The notes below the pieces were generated by a model that had not been told where the DNA came from, did not search any database, and saw nothing but the letters and a program-made list of their open reading frames with translations. From Phoronis australis (taxonomy: Eukaryota; Phoronida; Phoronidae), in the NCBI GenBank assembly GCA_002633005.1, contig NMRA01001255.1:1-27030 (forward strand): DNA of 27,030 bases, read 5' to 3'. Shown here piece after piece: positions 18,185 to 27,030 of the stretch. A program made the position numbers and the translations under genes. Every line of letters starts with the position of its first letter. Position 1 is the first letter of the stretch.

Positions 18185-21100
18185 CACTACTGCAATAGGT
18201 GACAGGTCCAGTTTATAGATAGACCCATCCCGAATTTGGTGTCCCCAGTTACAAAGAGAGACTTCGCTGATCAACATTTACCGACAGGTGTACCCACCTA
18301 TAATCATATTTCATGTAGAAACACATATCTTTTTGTGGGTGTCCCCATTTTAGTCCTTGAAAAGCAAAAATTTACCAGATAAGAAAAGTTAAAATAATTA
18401 AAATTAAATAAGAAGCTGTTGGTAGCTCTGTGCAACTGGACCCTCTGATTGTCTAAATATAAAAATTCCACGACGAGAAATTATTGCGGTATTACGAGCA
18501 TGACGCGATATCTTTTAATCTCTTTGTCACACGAATTTCACTTATTCCTGGCCTGGGTAGCTAATTAATGTGTTCATCATGCTTGTGGAACACAGATGTC
18601 CCTGCACGACAGGCCAGGCTGTCTGGGCGGTGGGCCAGATCTCATAGCATTCACTCTTGTGAGTACTTTGGGGGGGGGGGGCAACCTATGTGACTACAAA
18701 ATACACTTATATTTCAAATTCCAAAAAGTTCCCACGTCTACCCTTGCACATTTTTTTAAGAAAAGTTGTTTTTGTTGCAAGAAATATTACGCACATTCCT
18801 GCCACTTGGTGGCACTTTTCTATTAAATTGACCTACATGTACCAAAGAGCCAGATTGTATTGTTGTGCACAGCAACTTAAATATGGCAGCTCCCATGGAT
18901 AATTCAAGGTTTCTCAAACAGCACTAAATTTTAATACCCACAACCTGAAGAAGCTTAGAGAAGCATCATGACAAAAGTTGATTGATTATGTGTATCAGAA
19001 CAAACGAAAAAGAACGATGTGTCACAAACGTTTGTGCAGGAAAACAGTTGCTTTGCCCAACTGGCTTATACACTGCAGCATGTTCTGCTTATACTACTCT
19101 AGAAGACTAAGCGTCATAACTAAAATTGAAAAGGCATAGAAACACGCATAGCAACGTTTCAAAACATCAACAGTAGTAATAAAGCTGAAGCTGCCGAAAG
19201 TGACACAGTTGTTACCCAAGATTTACCATGAAAATCAATTAGATTTGTAAAATATGAAGCACCAAATTAACCTGAAATTCATACATTCTGACACATTAGT
19301 GCATCATTTGCGAGCAGGAAAACTATGTTATGGGTCATATTTCAAGAAAGAGAGAATGAGGCAACTTTCTATAGCTTTGAATATAAAACAGGTTTGTGTG
19401 TTTTTATTGGGTACATCTTAGTGTTTTCGATGTGTGCTTAGTATTTTCACCAGTTCTTGTTTAGCTTGTTCAGTCCCTTAACGTTTCAGGCTGTAGACAA
19501 TAGTGCTGTCTCAACTGGCCCAGTAGAGAAGGTGGCCATGTCATAGGTTCTCCATATGCCGGACGTTTTTCGGCACATTTTGCATCACACTGATTGAACA
19601 ATCGAAGTCATGTTGCTTTAAGATTGAAAGTACCTTTTGAGCACTAGAAGGATGACTTAGGGGGCCGTTAGTTTCTTTATATTTTCCTAGCTTGAACAAA
19701 TACTCCTGAAATCCTGTTTTTCAAAGAGTTCGTCATTGCCCAAATTGAAAATCGACCATTTTTACACTGATTGCGTCAGGGGATAATCGTATGGCGTTAT
19801 ACTGTGGGTCTGATTTTAAGCACTTTAAATCAAGCGTTTTTGGGGAAGGTTAAAGAGAGTAAATGTTGCAATGAACTGTTAAATCAACGTGCGCAAGTGT
19901 ACCTCATCCCCCTCCGTAATCCTGGAACAGGGGCAACTTCTTCTGAATTTTTTGCAAACTGCAAACATTAATTACTTAGGTAGTTGCAATGGTACCTAAA
20001 TTAAAATGCCCGACTGGCCGGCGTCTCCGTAGTAATCTGAGGACGGGGGAAGCCCCTGCCCATTTTGTCAAACGTTCTGCAAACATATTGGCTATGGTAT
20101 GATCATCTGATTAAAAAAATAAATTTCAATATCTGCATTGGTACATCAGCGGACTCATTTTCAGTCGCATCAATTAATCTTATTGGACACGGTCAAAATT
20201 TTTAGGCGACAGATCACTGACAGACCGCTCCTTAATCTGTTATGCTAGTTTTTGATAAATTTCCGATACATGTAAGTCTGTCTGAAAAATGTGCATACCA
20301 GCACCCTGGTAGTTGAATGTTAAATCAGTGATACCAGTTTGCATTTTTCAGATGGATTTGCATCGCACAGCTGAGTCCGGAGACATGAATATGCAAATGA
20401 AATTCAAGGACAGAGACCTTGTGGCCAAAGAAACCAAGTACGACCGGTTATATTATAAAAATAGAAATACAAAGACGAGGAAGAAGAAAGAATCCAGTTT
20501 TCAGTAATGTTTTTCTACAGTTTTGTTTGGAGTTCATTCAAATTTTCTAACACACAATTCAATTCGGTGCTTTGGCCCTAAAGAAACCTGTTTTGTTCGC
20601 AAGCACATCGTTGTCACGTTCTCACGTAGGACTGCATCTGGGCCAGGTGAGAAATTTCCGTATCACGGTCGAATCGAATCATTTTGGACAGCCTTCATAA
20701 TTACGAACGGCCAATACACAAAAGCTTGCAATGAACCTTTGGTCACTGTTTGTCTTGTGGTCGAGCCCAGGCCCGTGTCAAACTTTGCGCAGGGGGTGGT
20801 TGAAATTTCTTGCATTAAAGCCCTCAGTTGACGCAGCTTAATCAGGGGAAGTAAATTTGTATACACAACAATGACTCTCAGCTCTATGTTTTTGAGATGA
20901 GACGGAATTACAATGAAGTAATACTCCGAGATGAAGGTGAAGTGGCGGTTGCTCAAAAATAACAGGACTCAATTAGGATGTATTGTGGTCAAAAACGTTC
21001 TCGCTTTACTTCCTGCCAAATTGTCAAATCGGGCATGTTTAAATGACTGATTACACCTTCTTGGACAGAATTATTCAGTCGGACATTGACTCGACGAAAT

Positions 21101-21625
21101 TTGTTATCTAGTTATATTTTTGCGTGTTAACGTTATTGCATTTTAAAAAATATGGAATGGGAATATTGATGAATTATAAACCACGATACATTTGCATCAA
21201 ATCCATGTCAAGGTCGCATCATTTCACAGCGGGGCTGAAAAGTTTAGGACCGCTACGCCTGAACTTCACCCACTGGAACCATGCACACGGGGGGTCGAAA
21301 TTAATGTAGTTACTGTAGCAGGTTACCATGCCCCTGCCAGTCTTCGCATAGTCAGTGAGCCCAATTCAGTCTTCTATATTATAAAACCGTTGGTCGCCGC
21401 AGCCCGGACCCATGCCTCAGATGTTGCCCCTAACTGATAATGATTTGTTATATACAGTAGATTCAAGATTCACGATTGGCAGTGATTGGAACCGAGCTCA
21501 TGTGTAAACAATGAAAGCCATGTATTTAGAGCTAGTGAACTTTTGCACAGCCTTTGATAGTTACTAAATGGTCACAAATACGGTAATTTATTCATGTTTG
21601 TTACGACTCATTAGCAGACAATCAG
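18185..21625. other. Mostly empty; one candidate exon
   Basis: No confident gene. Contains a 12-G run at about 18669-18681 and several frames without motifs. A candidate plus-strand exon at 20352-20507 is listed separately. I searched the minus strand for further mature defensin-like exons by cysteine spacing and found none. Confidence 0.4.
20352..20507 (+). CDS. Candidate terminal exon of unknown plus-strand gene
   Basis: A good acceptor, GTTTGCATTTTTCAG, is followed at once by ATG and a 51-codon frame ending in TAA. The product is strongly hydrophilic and rich in Lys, Arg, Asp and Glu (for example KFKDRD and TRKKKES). Such a composition fits a coding exon better than random AT-rich DNA. 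No family is recognised, no upstream exon was identified, and no close AATAAA follows. It could be chance. Confidence 0.22.
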   Translation: MDLHRTAESGDMNMQMKFKDRDLVAKETKYDRLYYKNRNTKTRKKKESSFQ

Positions 21626-21633
21626 ACTAATGA

Positions 21634-21860
21634 ACTGTGTGACTCAGTGGTTTGAGGTCCGGACTCCTGTTTTAGAGCGACCCGATCGAGTTCGAATCAT
21701 GGCTTCACTGACAGCCAATCGAGCATTGCACAAATGTGTCTGCAACTTCTCTGATCTCTTTCTTACTAATGAATACATGTACATGTACATGTACGTGCAA
21801 GGGTGTGAATTAGAACCTGGATATAATGCGAAAGCGACTCCAGGGGCTCTGCTTATACAT
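21634..21860 (+). repeat. tRNA-derived SINE, copy 2
   Basis: Better preserved than copy 1. It has an A-box-like TGACTCAGTGGTTTG and a B box GAGTTCGAATC at tRNA-like spacing, then the family body ending GGATATAATGCGAAAGCG. A TACATG microsatellite (21775-21794) has grown inside the body. The tRNA-like head lacks a paired acceptor stem, so it is not a tRNA gene. Confidence 0.78.
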
Positions 21861-21869
21861 GTAAATTGA

Positions 21870-23388
21870 GAAAAAAAATAGGTTTTGGAATTGTGGACAT
21901 TCGAAATACTGAGTAAACTTTCGAAGATGGCGACAATTCGGAGTGGCGAACCTTCGGAATTGTGGCATCTAACCTTGAAAATCTTTTCCATCAAGTCAGT
22001 TGCTCGTATGAACTCGTGAGGCTGTGCTACACTGACACTAGTCAGAAGAGAAGTCTATCACCATTGCCGGAACAAAGTCTTTATTGTGTCTAGACCTGCT
22101 TTCCCCCAAAAATGTGAAGGTGCTCTTCGGTAAACCTTTTCTCAGAGCAAGCAAACACGGTTATAGTTAAATTCTGAGCAACGACGGAAGGCTGCCTTGT
22201 GTTAATTTACCGTCGCTTTCTACTGAATTTAAAAGAACGGAAACGCACACACGTGTACACGCATGCATGTGAATCCACCAATCCACAATCGAATTCAACT
22301 CTATATGAAAATATACCTGTATTTGGCAAACATTTCCAATTCCAAATTTGAAAACGCCTGCCCTTTACCGTACTATGCTAGCAAAAAATATTAGATAACA
22401 AACCTATGTTGTGTTGTTTTGTTTCTTGTTCGATTTTAAGGCATTCACACCTCACTGTGACTTTTTGGGAGCTCTCTCGCTGCTACTGTGTATACCTTAG
22501 CTAGGTGTACACATCTACTTCTTTATCCCCTTGTTTGCCTACGGTGTAACCACCACTCGTGTTCAATGCCGATGAGTAACGTAAAGCCTCGGAGGAGTCC
22601 TCCAATCGTATGCACGATCCTGTCATCTACATGTATGCAAATACCACTCGGGCGAAGCTGGCCGGGTACTGCCCGATTATTACATGAAGCGCTTTGAACC
22701 AGAAGCAAGTTCAAAATTATTACTAACTTAGTTAATATTGTAGTTAGTAGTACCAGTAACTGCAACTGTTTTGTTGTTGGCATCTGTATCATATCTTTAA
22801 CGGATAGGCTGGGGGTGGACCTTTTCCGCGGGGGGATTCGTTCGAACCCCTCCTCTAACCCCCTGGCTAAAGGCCGGTGGTCTCAACTCATATTATGGAT
22901 CTTGAATTACCTTCAAAACAGTCATTAATAAAAATCCCATATGACTTTAATTTGTCAGAAAAGACCATATGCCAAACGGCATTCGGACATGGGACTCCAT
23001 ACGTCCTCCGATATTACCGTTTACGTCTGGCTTCAACTTCGGAATGATAAGTGACAATTAACAACTGCCAAAGTGTATCTCGGGGTACAGTTACACCTTT
23101 GCTACGCACTCCTGATGCATAAACCAATAACCGTCCATCTGACCTGAACCCGAGACTTGTTCTTCAACAAAACGAACCACTTCATCAAAATCAAACATAT
23201 TTTACGGCGCCGAAGTCCTTGAGTCGTTAAAAACACGTCGCAATTGCAATGTGCTTAGTGACACTCCAAAACGACCCACGAGTACCTTTATTATTACATT
23301 TTGAGTCAGTCCTAGCTTGAACAAATCAACAATATGCTTGTTTCGGTTCTCCATTTTAATTTGAAACTGAGCAGCAACCTCGATATCG
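21870..23388. other. No gene recognised
   Basis: Frames at 22488-22697 (plus) and 22523-22792 (minus) have no motif and no splice context. A GC-rich patch lies at about 22805-22880. No cysteine-rich exon was seen on either strand. Confidence 0.45.
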
Positions 23389-23389
23389 T

Positions 23390-24446
23390 AACTCTAGCGA
23401 TAGATTTACTAGAGTTACTAAGAATATCGATAGAGTTAATAAGTCTTTCGATAGAGATAGAAAGTCGATCGACAGCGATAGTAAGTCTATCGATGGAATT
23501 AGTAACTCTATCGATAGAGTTAGTAAGTCTATCAATAGAGATAGTAAGTCTATCTTTGAGTAAGTAAGCCTATTAACAGAGATAGTAAGTCTATCTATAG
23601 AGATAATAAGTCTATCGATAGAGTTGTAACTCTATTCATAGCGATACTAAGTCTATAGATGAAGTTAGTAAGTCTCTTGATACAGTTAGTACGTCTACCA
23701 ATAGAGATACTAAGTCTATCGATAGAGTTACTAAATCTATCGATAGAGATATTAGGTCTGTCTATAGAACTAGTAAGTGTATCGATAGAGAAAGAAAGTC
23801 TATCGATAGAGTTAGTTAGTCCACCAATAGAGTTAGTAAGTCTATCAATAGAGATATTAACCCTATCGACAGAGTTAATAAGTCTATCGATAGAGTTAGT
23901 AAGTATGTTGATAGAATTAATGTATATCGATAGAGATAGTAAGTCTATCGATAGAGTTAGTAAGTCTATTGATAGAGATAGTAAGTCCATCGATAGAGTT
24001 AGTAAGTCTATCGATAGAGTAATTTAGTCTATCGATAGAGTTGATAATTCTACCGACAGAGGTAGTAAATCCCTCAAAAACGATAGTAAGTGTATCGATA
24101 GAGTTAGTAAGTTTATCAATATAGGTACGAAGTCTATCGATAGAGTTAGTATACCTATCAATAGAGATAATAACCCTATCGACAGAATTAATAAGTGTAT
24201 CGATAGAGTTAGTTAGTCTCTTGATGGAGATAGCAAGTCCACCGATAGAGTTAGTAAACCTATCGATAGAGATATTAACCCTATCGACAGAGTTGATAAG
24301 TGTATCGATAGAGTTAGTAAGTCTATTGATGGAGATAGTAAGTCCATCGACAGTGTTAATAAATCTATCGATAGAGTTTGTAAGTCTATCAATAGAAATA
24401 GTAAGTGTATCGATAGAGATGGTAAGTCTATCGATAGAGTTAGCAA
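23390..24446. repeat. 21-bp minisatellite with palindromic core, about 50 copies
   Basis: The unit is 21 bases, made of AAGT, the 10-base palindrome CTATCGATAG, and AGTTAGT or AGATAGT. Copies differ by substitutions but the period is kept over about 1.06 kb. Because 21 is a multiple of three, open frames appear on both strands as seven-residue repeats such as SLSIELV and TLSIDLL. These are by-products. There are no conserved spacers, so it is not a CRISPR array. Confidence 0.95.
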
Positions 24447-24449
24447 CGG

Positions 24450-25090
24450 AGAAAAAAGTTGTTGTGCCGTCCTTTTACAGCCACCGTAGGGTCAAGCACT
24501 GCATGTATACAACTACATGCACATGCAAAAAAAGACTTTAAACTTTCTCTTCCAAGAAATGCTTTAGAAAGCTTCATTTCACTGCTGTTAAGCTGTCATT
24601 GTCGTCCTATTATCAGAAACGTTTTGGTGTTTTGAAACAAGACCACGCTCGTCTTATCTTGGATTGTGAACTCAAATCACCATCAATGCATACATGCATC
24701 GTTTTCGAAACCGCATTTTCAAGGTTTCCAAACCCCAATAATCTCTGAAACGTTTTTGATTGGTTGATTTGTTACGATATTCTCGTTGGTAGCGGAAATA
24801 AATTTCCAACGCGGTAAGAATTATTCTGAGACCGGCTTGACGAGAATGAAAGTCCTAATTCAATTTTTAGCCAACTATACCGTAGGACGAAATGCAGTTT
24901 TAAATTTGAAGTGTTACCAAATTTTTCCACGTCGGATCCTAGACCAGACTCACGTTCTGTAGACGTAACAAACTCACGAAAACGCAAAACTTCGCAAGAT
25001 ATCGCCAGACGGTACAAGGATTGCACGTGATCACTTTCAATTTATTGCGAAACACTTGGGGAACATGGCCCAGAGCACTGACAGTTTTTG
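24450..25090. other. No gene recognised downstream of the second signal exon
   Basis: This is where a short-intron mature exon would be expected for the gene at 25.1 kb. I found no cysteine-rich frame with an acceptor on the minus strand here. A minus frame at 24772-25026 has a single cysteine and no defensin features. Confidence 0.5.
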
Positions 25091-25097
25091 TTCTCAC

Positions 25098-25179
25098 CTC
25101 CGTCTCCGCCATCTACCGACAGCGCCTGGAGGCAGCCCACAGCCAGCATCAACACAAGGAATACCACGACGCACTTCAT
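25098..25179 (-). CDS. Signal-peptide exon of a second defensin-like gene
   Basis: ATG at 25179-25177 opens MKCVVVFLVLMLAVG, a classic secretion signal, then CLQAL near the expected cleavage point and an acidic glycine-rich tail, SVDGGDG. The exon ends GGAG|GTGAGA, a consensus donor, after one base of a codon (phase 1). An acceptor, GTATTTCAG, lies 13 bases before the ATG. The leader is the same design as gene 1 (MK start, hydrophobic core, LQAL, acidic tail, phase-1 end). The mature exons at 15439-15575 and 12354-12490 start in the matching phase and are the only candidates found downstream, across about 9.5 or 12.6 kb. A product of about 72 residues would result. If the intron is retained, the frame ends after a further CQC...C stretch, which is less likely to be functional. 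Confidence 0.75.
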
Positions 25180-25368
25180 CACTTCTAGTTTTCTGAAATA
25201 CAGTCTCAGACCAAGTTGATACAAGTATATAAAAGGAGAAACAAGTACATGCATATGAGATTAAAACAAACTGTGAATAAGCCATAGTAAATCTTTCTCT
25301 CATCTATATAACAATTACCCTTCCGTATTATCTGCAAACACTGTGTCCCATAGGTTTCTAAAAAACAG

Positions 25369-25434
25369 TGCAGGTGGCCTGATGTCATTTTGGGTGCATC
25401 AGATGTGCGCAGGCCTCATGGTTGGACCCATTGC
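25369..25434. repeat. Dispersed repeat pair, member 2
   Basis: Shares block order with 6763-6824: TGCAGGTGGCCTGA, GCGCAGGCC and GGACCCATTGC. It lies in the 5' UTR intron of the second peptide gene. Confidence 0.5.
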
Positions 25435-25940
25435 TAAGAACCGTTAAAGAATCAAGTATCTTCACGCGTCTCTGCGAATTACCTTAAACTCCATGTTGTG
25501 AATTGCAGATTTTGAATTTATACTGGTGACAATAAAAAAGTAAAGCCCCCCCCCGAGCCTGTTTCGTTTTGCTCCAACACTGCTCTTCTTTGTCTACAGT
25601 ATTGTTTTACGATATTTGTTTTACATCGTGTGTTGGTGCAACGAGCTGACACTTCCACATGTATACTAATATTTAATCCAGAATCACAGGTTTTCACATT
25701 TTACAAAACAAATTCTTCGTTTTGATAAAGACAAGTGAATTGTTGCATGACCAGTACGCGGCACCCTATTGAACGGCTCTCTTATATTCACTGCGTTACA
25801 AAGCGTCGTCTTATTACTTTGAGAAACGATCTTCCTCCTAATGGGACCTTCGTCCTTTCTAACGAGTTTTAACGAACTGGTAGTGTTACTGGCTAGCCTA
25901 AAACTATGCAGCCGTACGCAGTGAACATTAAATTACTTAC

Positions 25941-26004
25941 CTGCTTAATCACCAGTGCTGTGTATGCAGTATGGAGCAATCCTTAAACTATGCTCGTTTT
26001 TATA
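25941..26004 (-). promoter_or_regulatory. TATA box and non-coding first exon of the second defensin-like gene
   Basis: On the minus strand TATAAAAA (26004-25997) stands about 30 bases before a likely start region around 25973. The short exon then ends ATTAAGCAG|GTAAGTAA, a near-perfect donor (GT at 25940-25939). Joining it to the acceptor at 25193-25195 removes 748 bases and brings the leader to within 13 bases of the signal-peptide ATG. A TATA-type promoter fits inducible or tissue-restricted peptide genes, but no specific regulatory site was identified. Confidence 0.62.
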
Positions 26005-26009
26005 GCCCT

Positions 26010-27030
26010 TTAAGTCCCTCCTCCACCTTTTGATTGGTGGATATTTGGAACATCACTTCTAGTCTGGGTAATGCATTGTTTAACCAATCATACATCATAT
26101 TCTTGTCTTGAATGATTGATCATTTCCATGACGTTATGTTTTCGTAAAGTTTGCCTCTGGTTCAAGCCTGTCACCCAAGCGAAAACCCACCTACATGCTG
26201 TATTGTCAAACGTATGCGCTTAGCTGCAAATCGTTCATGTGTGGGACTACAGCATAAGCTGCAGTATATACATGTACATGTACTGTACAAGTAAGTCGGC
26301 CATGTTCAGAGATAGCTTTATTGGGTTTGTCGTTTGGGACACTTGGCGCACCGAAATAAATAAGTAATTACAAGCTGGTTCAAACTGCATCAAGAGTAGG
26401 AAAGTTTGTGGTAATTACTGATACAAAATTGGCTATCTATTGAAAATAAAGATTTTATATGACCTCGTTCATTTTGGAAAGCGTATAAACCTATCATTTC
26501 TTTATAGTGGTTTATGCTTTGAAGCGGCAAGAATAAAACGACCTGTCATTCAGAGGGCGCGTTGTGTGTTGTGGCTATTCATATTCTATGCACCTTACAG
26601 TCCGTTAGGTGCAAGCGAGTTGGGTGATTCTTATTTTGTTTTATAAATCTGTTTTGGAAAATCTCGGGGAAAATTTTGATTTATCGAAGATTCTGCCAAT
26701 TTTGAAATGTGTATAGACCCTATTCACGCCGACAGGAGGCGCGTTCCAAAACGAGGCTCGCTACGATAGCTCTGTTAGCTTATCGTCATAGGAGTCTGTG
26801 TTTCAGTCCGTGTTGTTCCCCGAACGGCTAGAAAAAATACGGACACGCTTCACAATCTCTAAAGACGTTGCCATACGCCGACGAAGCAAAATATGTCCGT
26901 GTAAAATAAATGTTTTGGAAAAGTTAGATCATATTTTGTCGCGTCTCGGTCAGTTGTCAAGCATCATAGTAACGACTGGAGAATGGGCCAGCCAGGTTGT
27001 ATTTTCATGACAACGGATTTAGGGGGGGGG
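26010..27030. other. No gene recognised
   Basis: Upstream flank of the second peptide gene. It has a TACATGTACATGTAC cluster near 26272. A plus-strand frame at 26798-27010 follows an acceptor-like TGTTTCAG but has no recognised motif. The window ends in a G run. Confidence 0.4.

Noticed and set aside
21634-21710. Functional tRNA gene
   Set aside because: A and B boxes are present but the acceptor stem does not pair, and the unit continues into a SINE body shared with 4892-5100.
22523-22792. Minus-strand frame with a hydrophobic leucine-rich N-terminal part
   Set aside because: The start is internal to a longer polar stretch, the following region has few cysteines, and no splice site is in a matching phase.
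23390-24446. CRISPR array
   Set aside because: Units are contiguous with no unique spacers, and the context is eukaryotic.
23334-24541. Several open frames on both strands encoding seven-residue repeats
   Set aside because: They are by-products of the 21-bp minisatellite, whose length is a multiple of three. Both strands are open equally.

Overview
The window looks like nuclear DNA from a marine invertebrate animal. It is intron-rich and gene-poor, and carries tRNA-derived SINEs, fold-back elements, a Penelope-like retroelement fragment, microsatellites, a long minisatellite and a striking excess of the palindrome TACATGTA. I see no bacterial-style gene packing. The phylum cannot be fixed from this sequence. 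The secreted peptides found here have the cysteine pattern of invertebrate CS-alpha-beta defensins, best known from molluscs, arthropods and some other invertebrates.

The main content is a small family of secreted cysteine-rich peptides on the minus strand, split over tiny exons and therefore easy to miss. Gene 1 (about 3.1-4.5 kb) is complete: a signal-peptide exon, a phase-1 intron of about 1.1 kb and a mature-peptide exon with six cysteines, followed by AATAAA. At 25.1 kb there is a second signal-peptide exon of the same design, with the same phase-1 end. A TATA box and a non-coding first exon lie near 25.94-26.0 kb. No mature exon lies close to it. The next mature-type exons downstream are at 15.44-15.58 kb and 12.35-12.49 kb. 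Both have the right acceptor and phase, each encodes seven cysteines, and they differ from each other mostly by amino-acid-changing substitutions.

Those two mature exons sit in two copies of a segment of about 1.5 kb (11129-12595 and 14088-15680). The second copy begins exactly after the only ambiguous base in the window (14087). The 98 bases before that base are repeated after the second copy. This layout suggests that two haplotypes were placed end to end in the assembly, although a real tandem duplication is not excluded. Either way, divergence peaks sharply on the mature-peptide exon.

Region by region: 1-3.0 kb holds simple and short tandem repeats only. Gene 1 occupies 3.1-4.53 kb, with a MITE-like element in its intron and a possible remote first exon near 6.1 kb. 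4.9-8.5 kb holds SINE and fold-back repeats. 8.5-11.1 kb shows almost nothing. 11.1-15.8 kb is the duplicated block. 16.77-18.18 kb is a truncated Penelope-like element with a hammerhead-like motif. 18.2-23.4 kb is mostly empty, with one SINE and one candidate plus-strand exon. 23.39-24.45 kb is a 21-bp minisatellite. 25.1-26.0 kb is the 5' part of the second defensin-like gene. 26.0-27.03 kb is unassigned.
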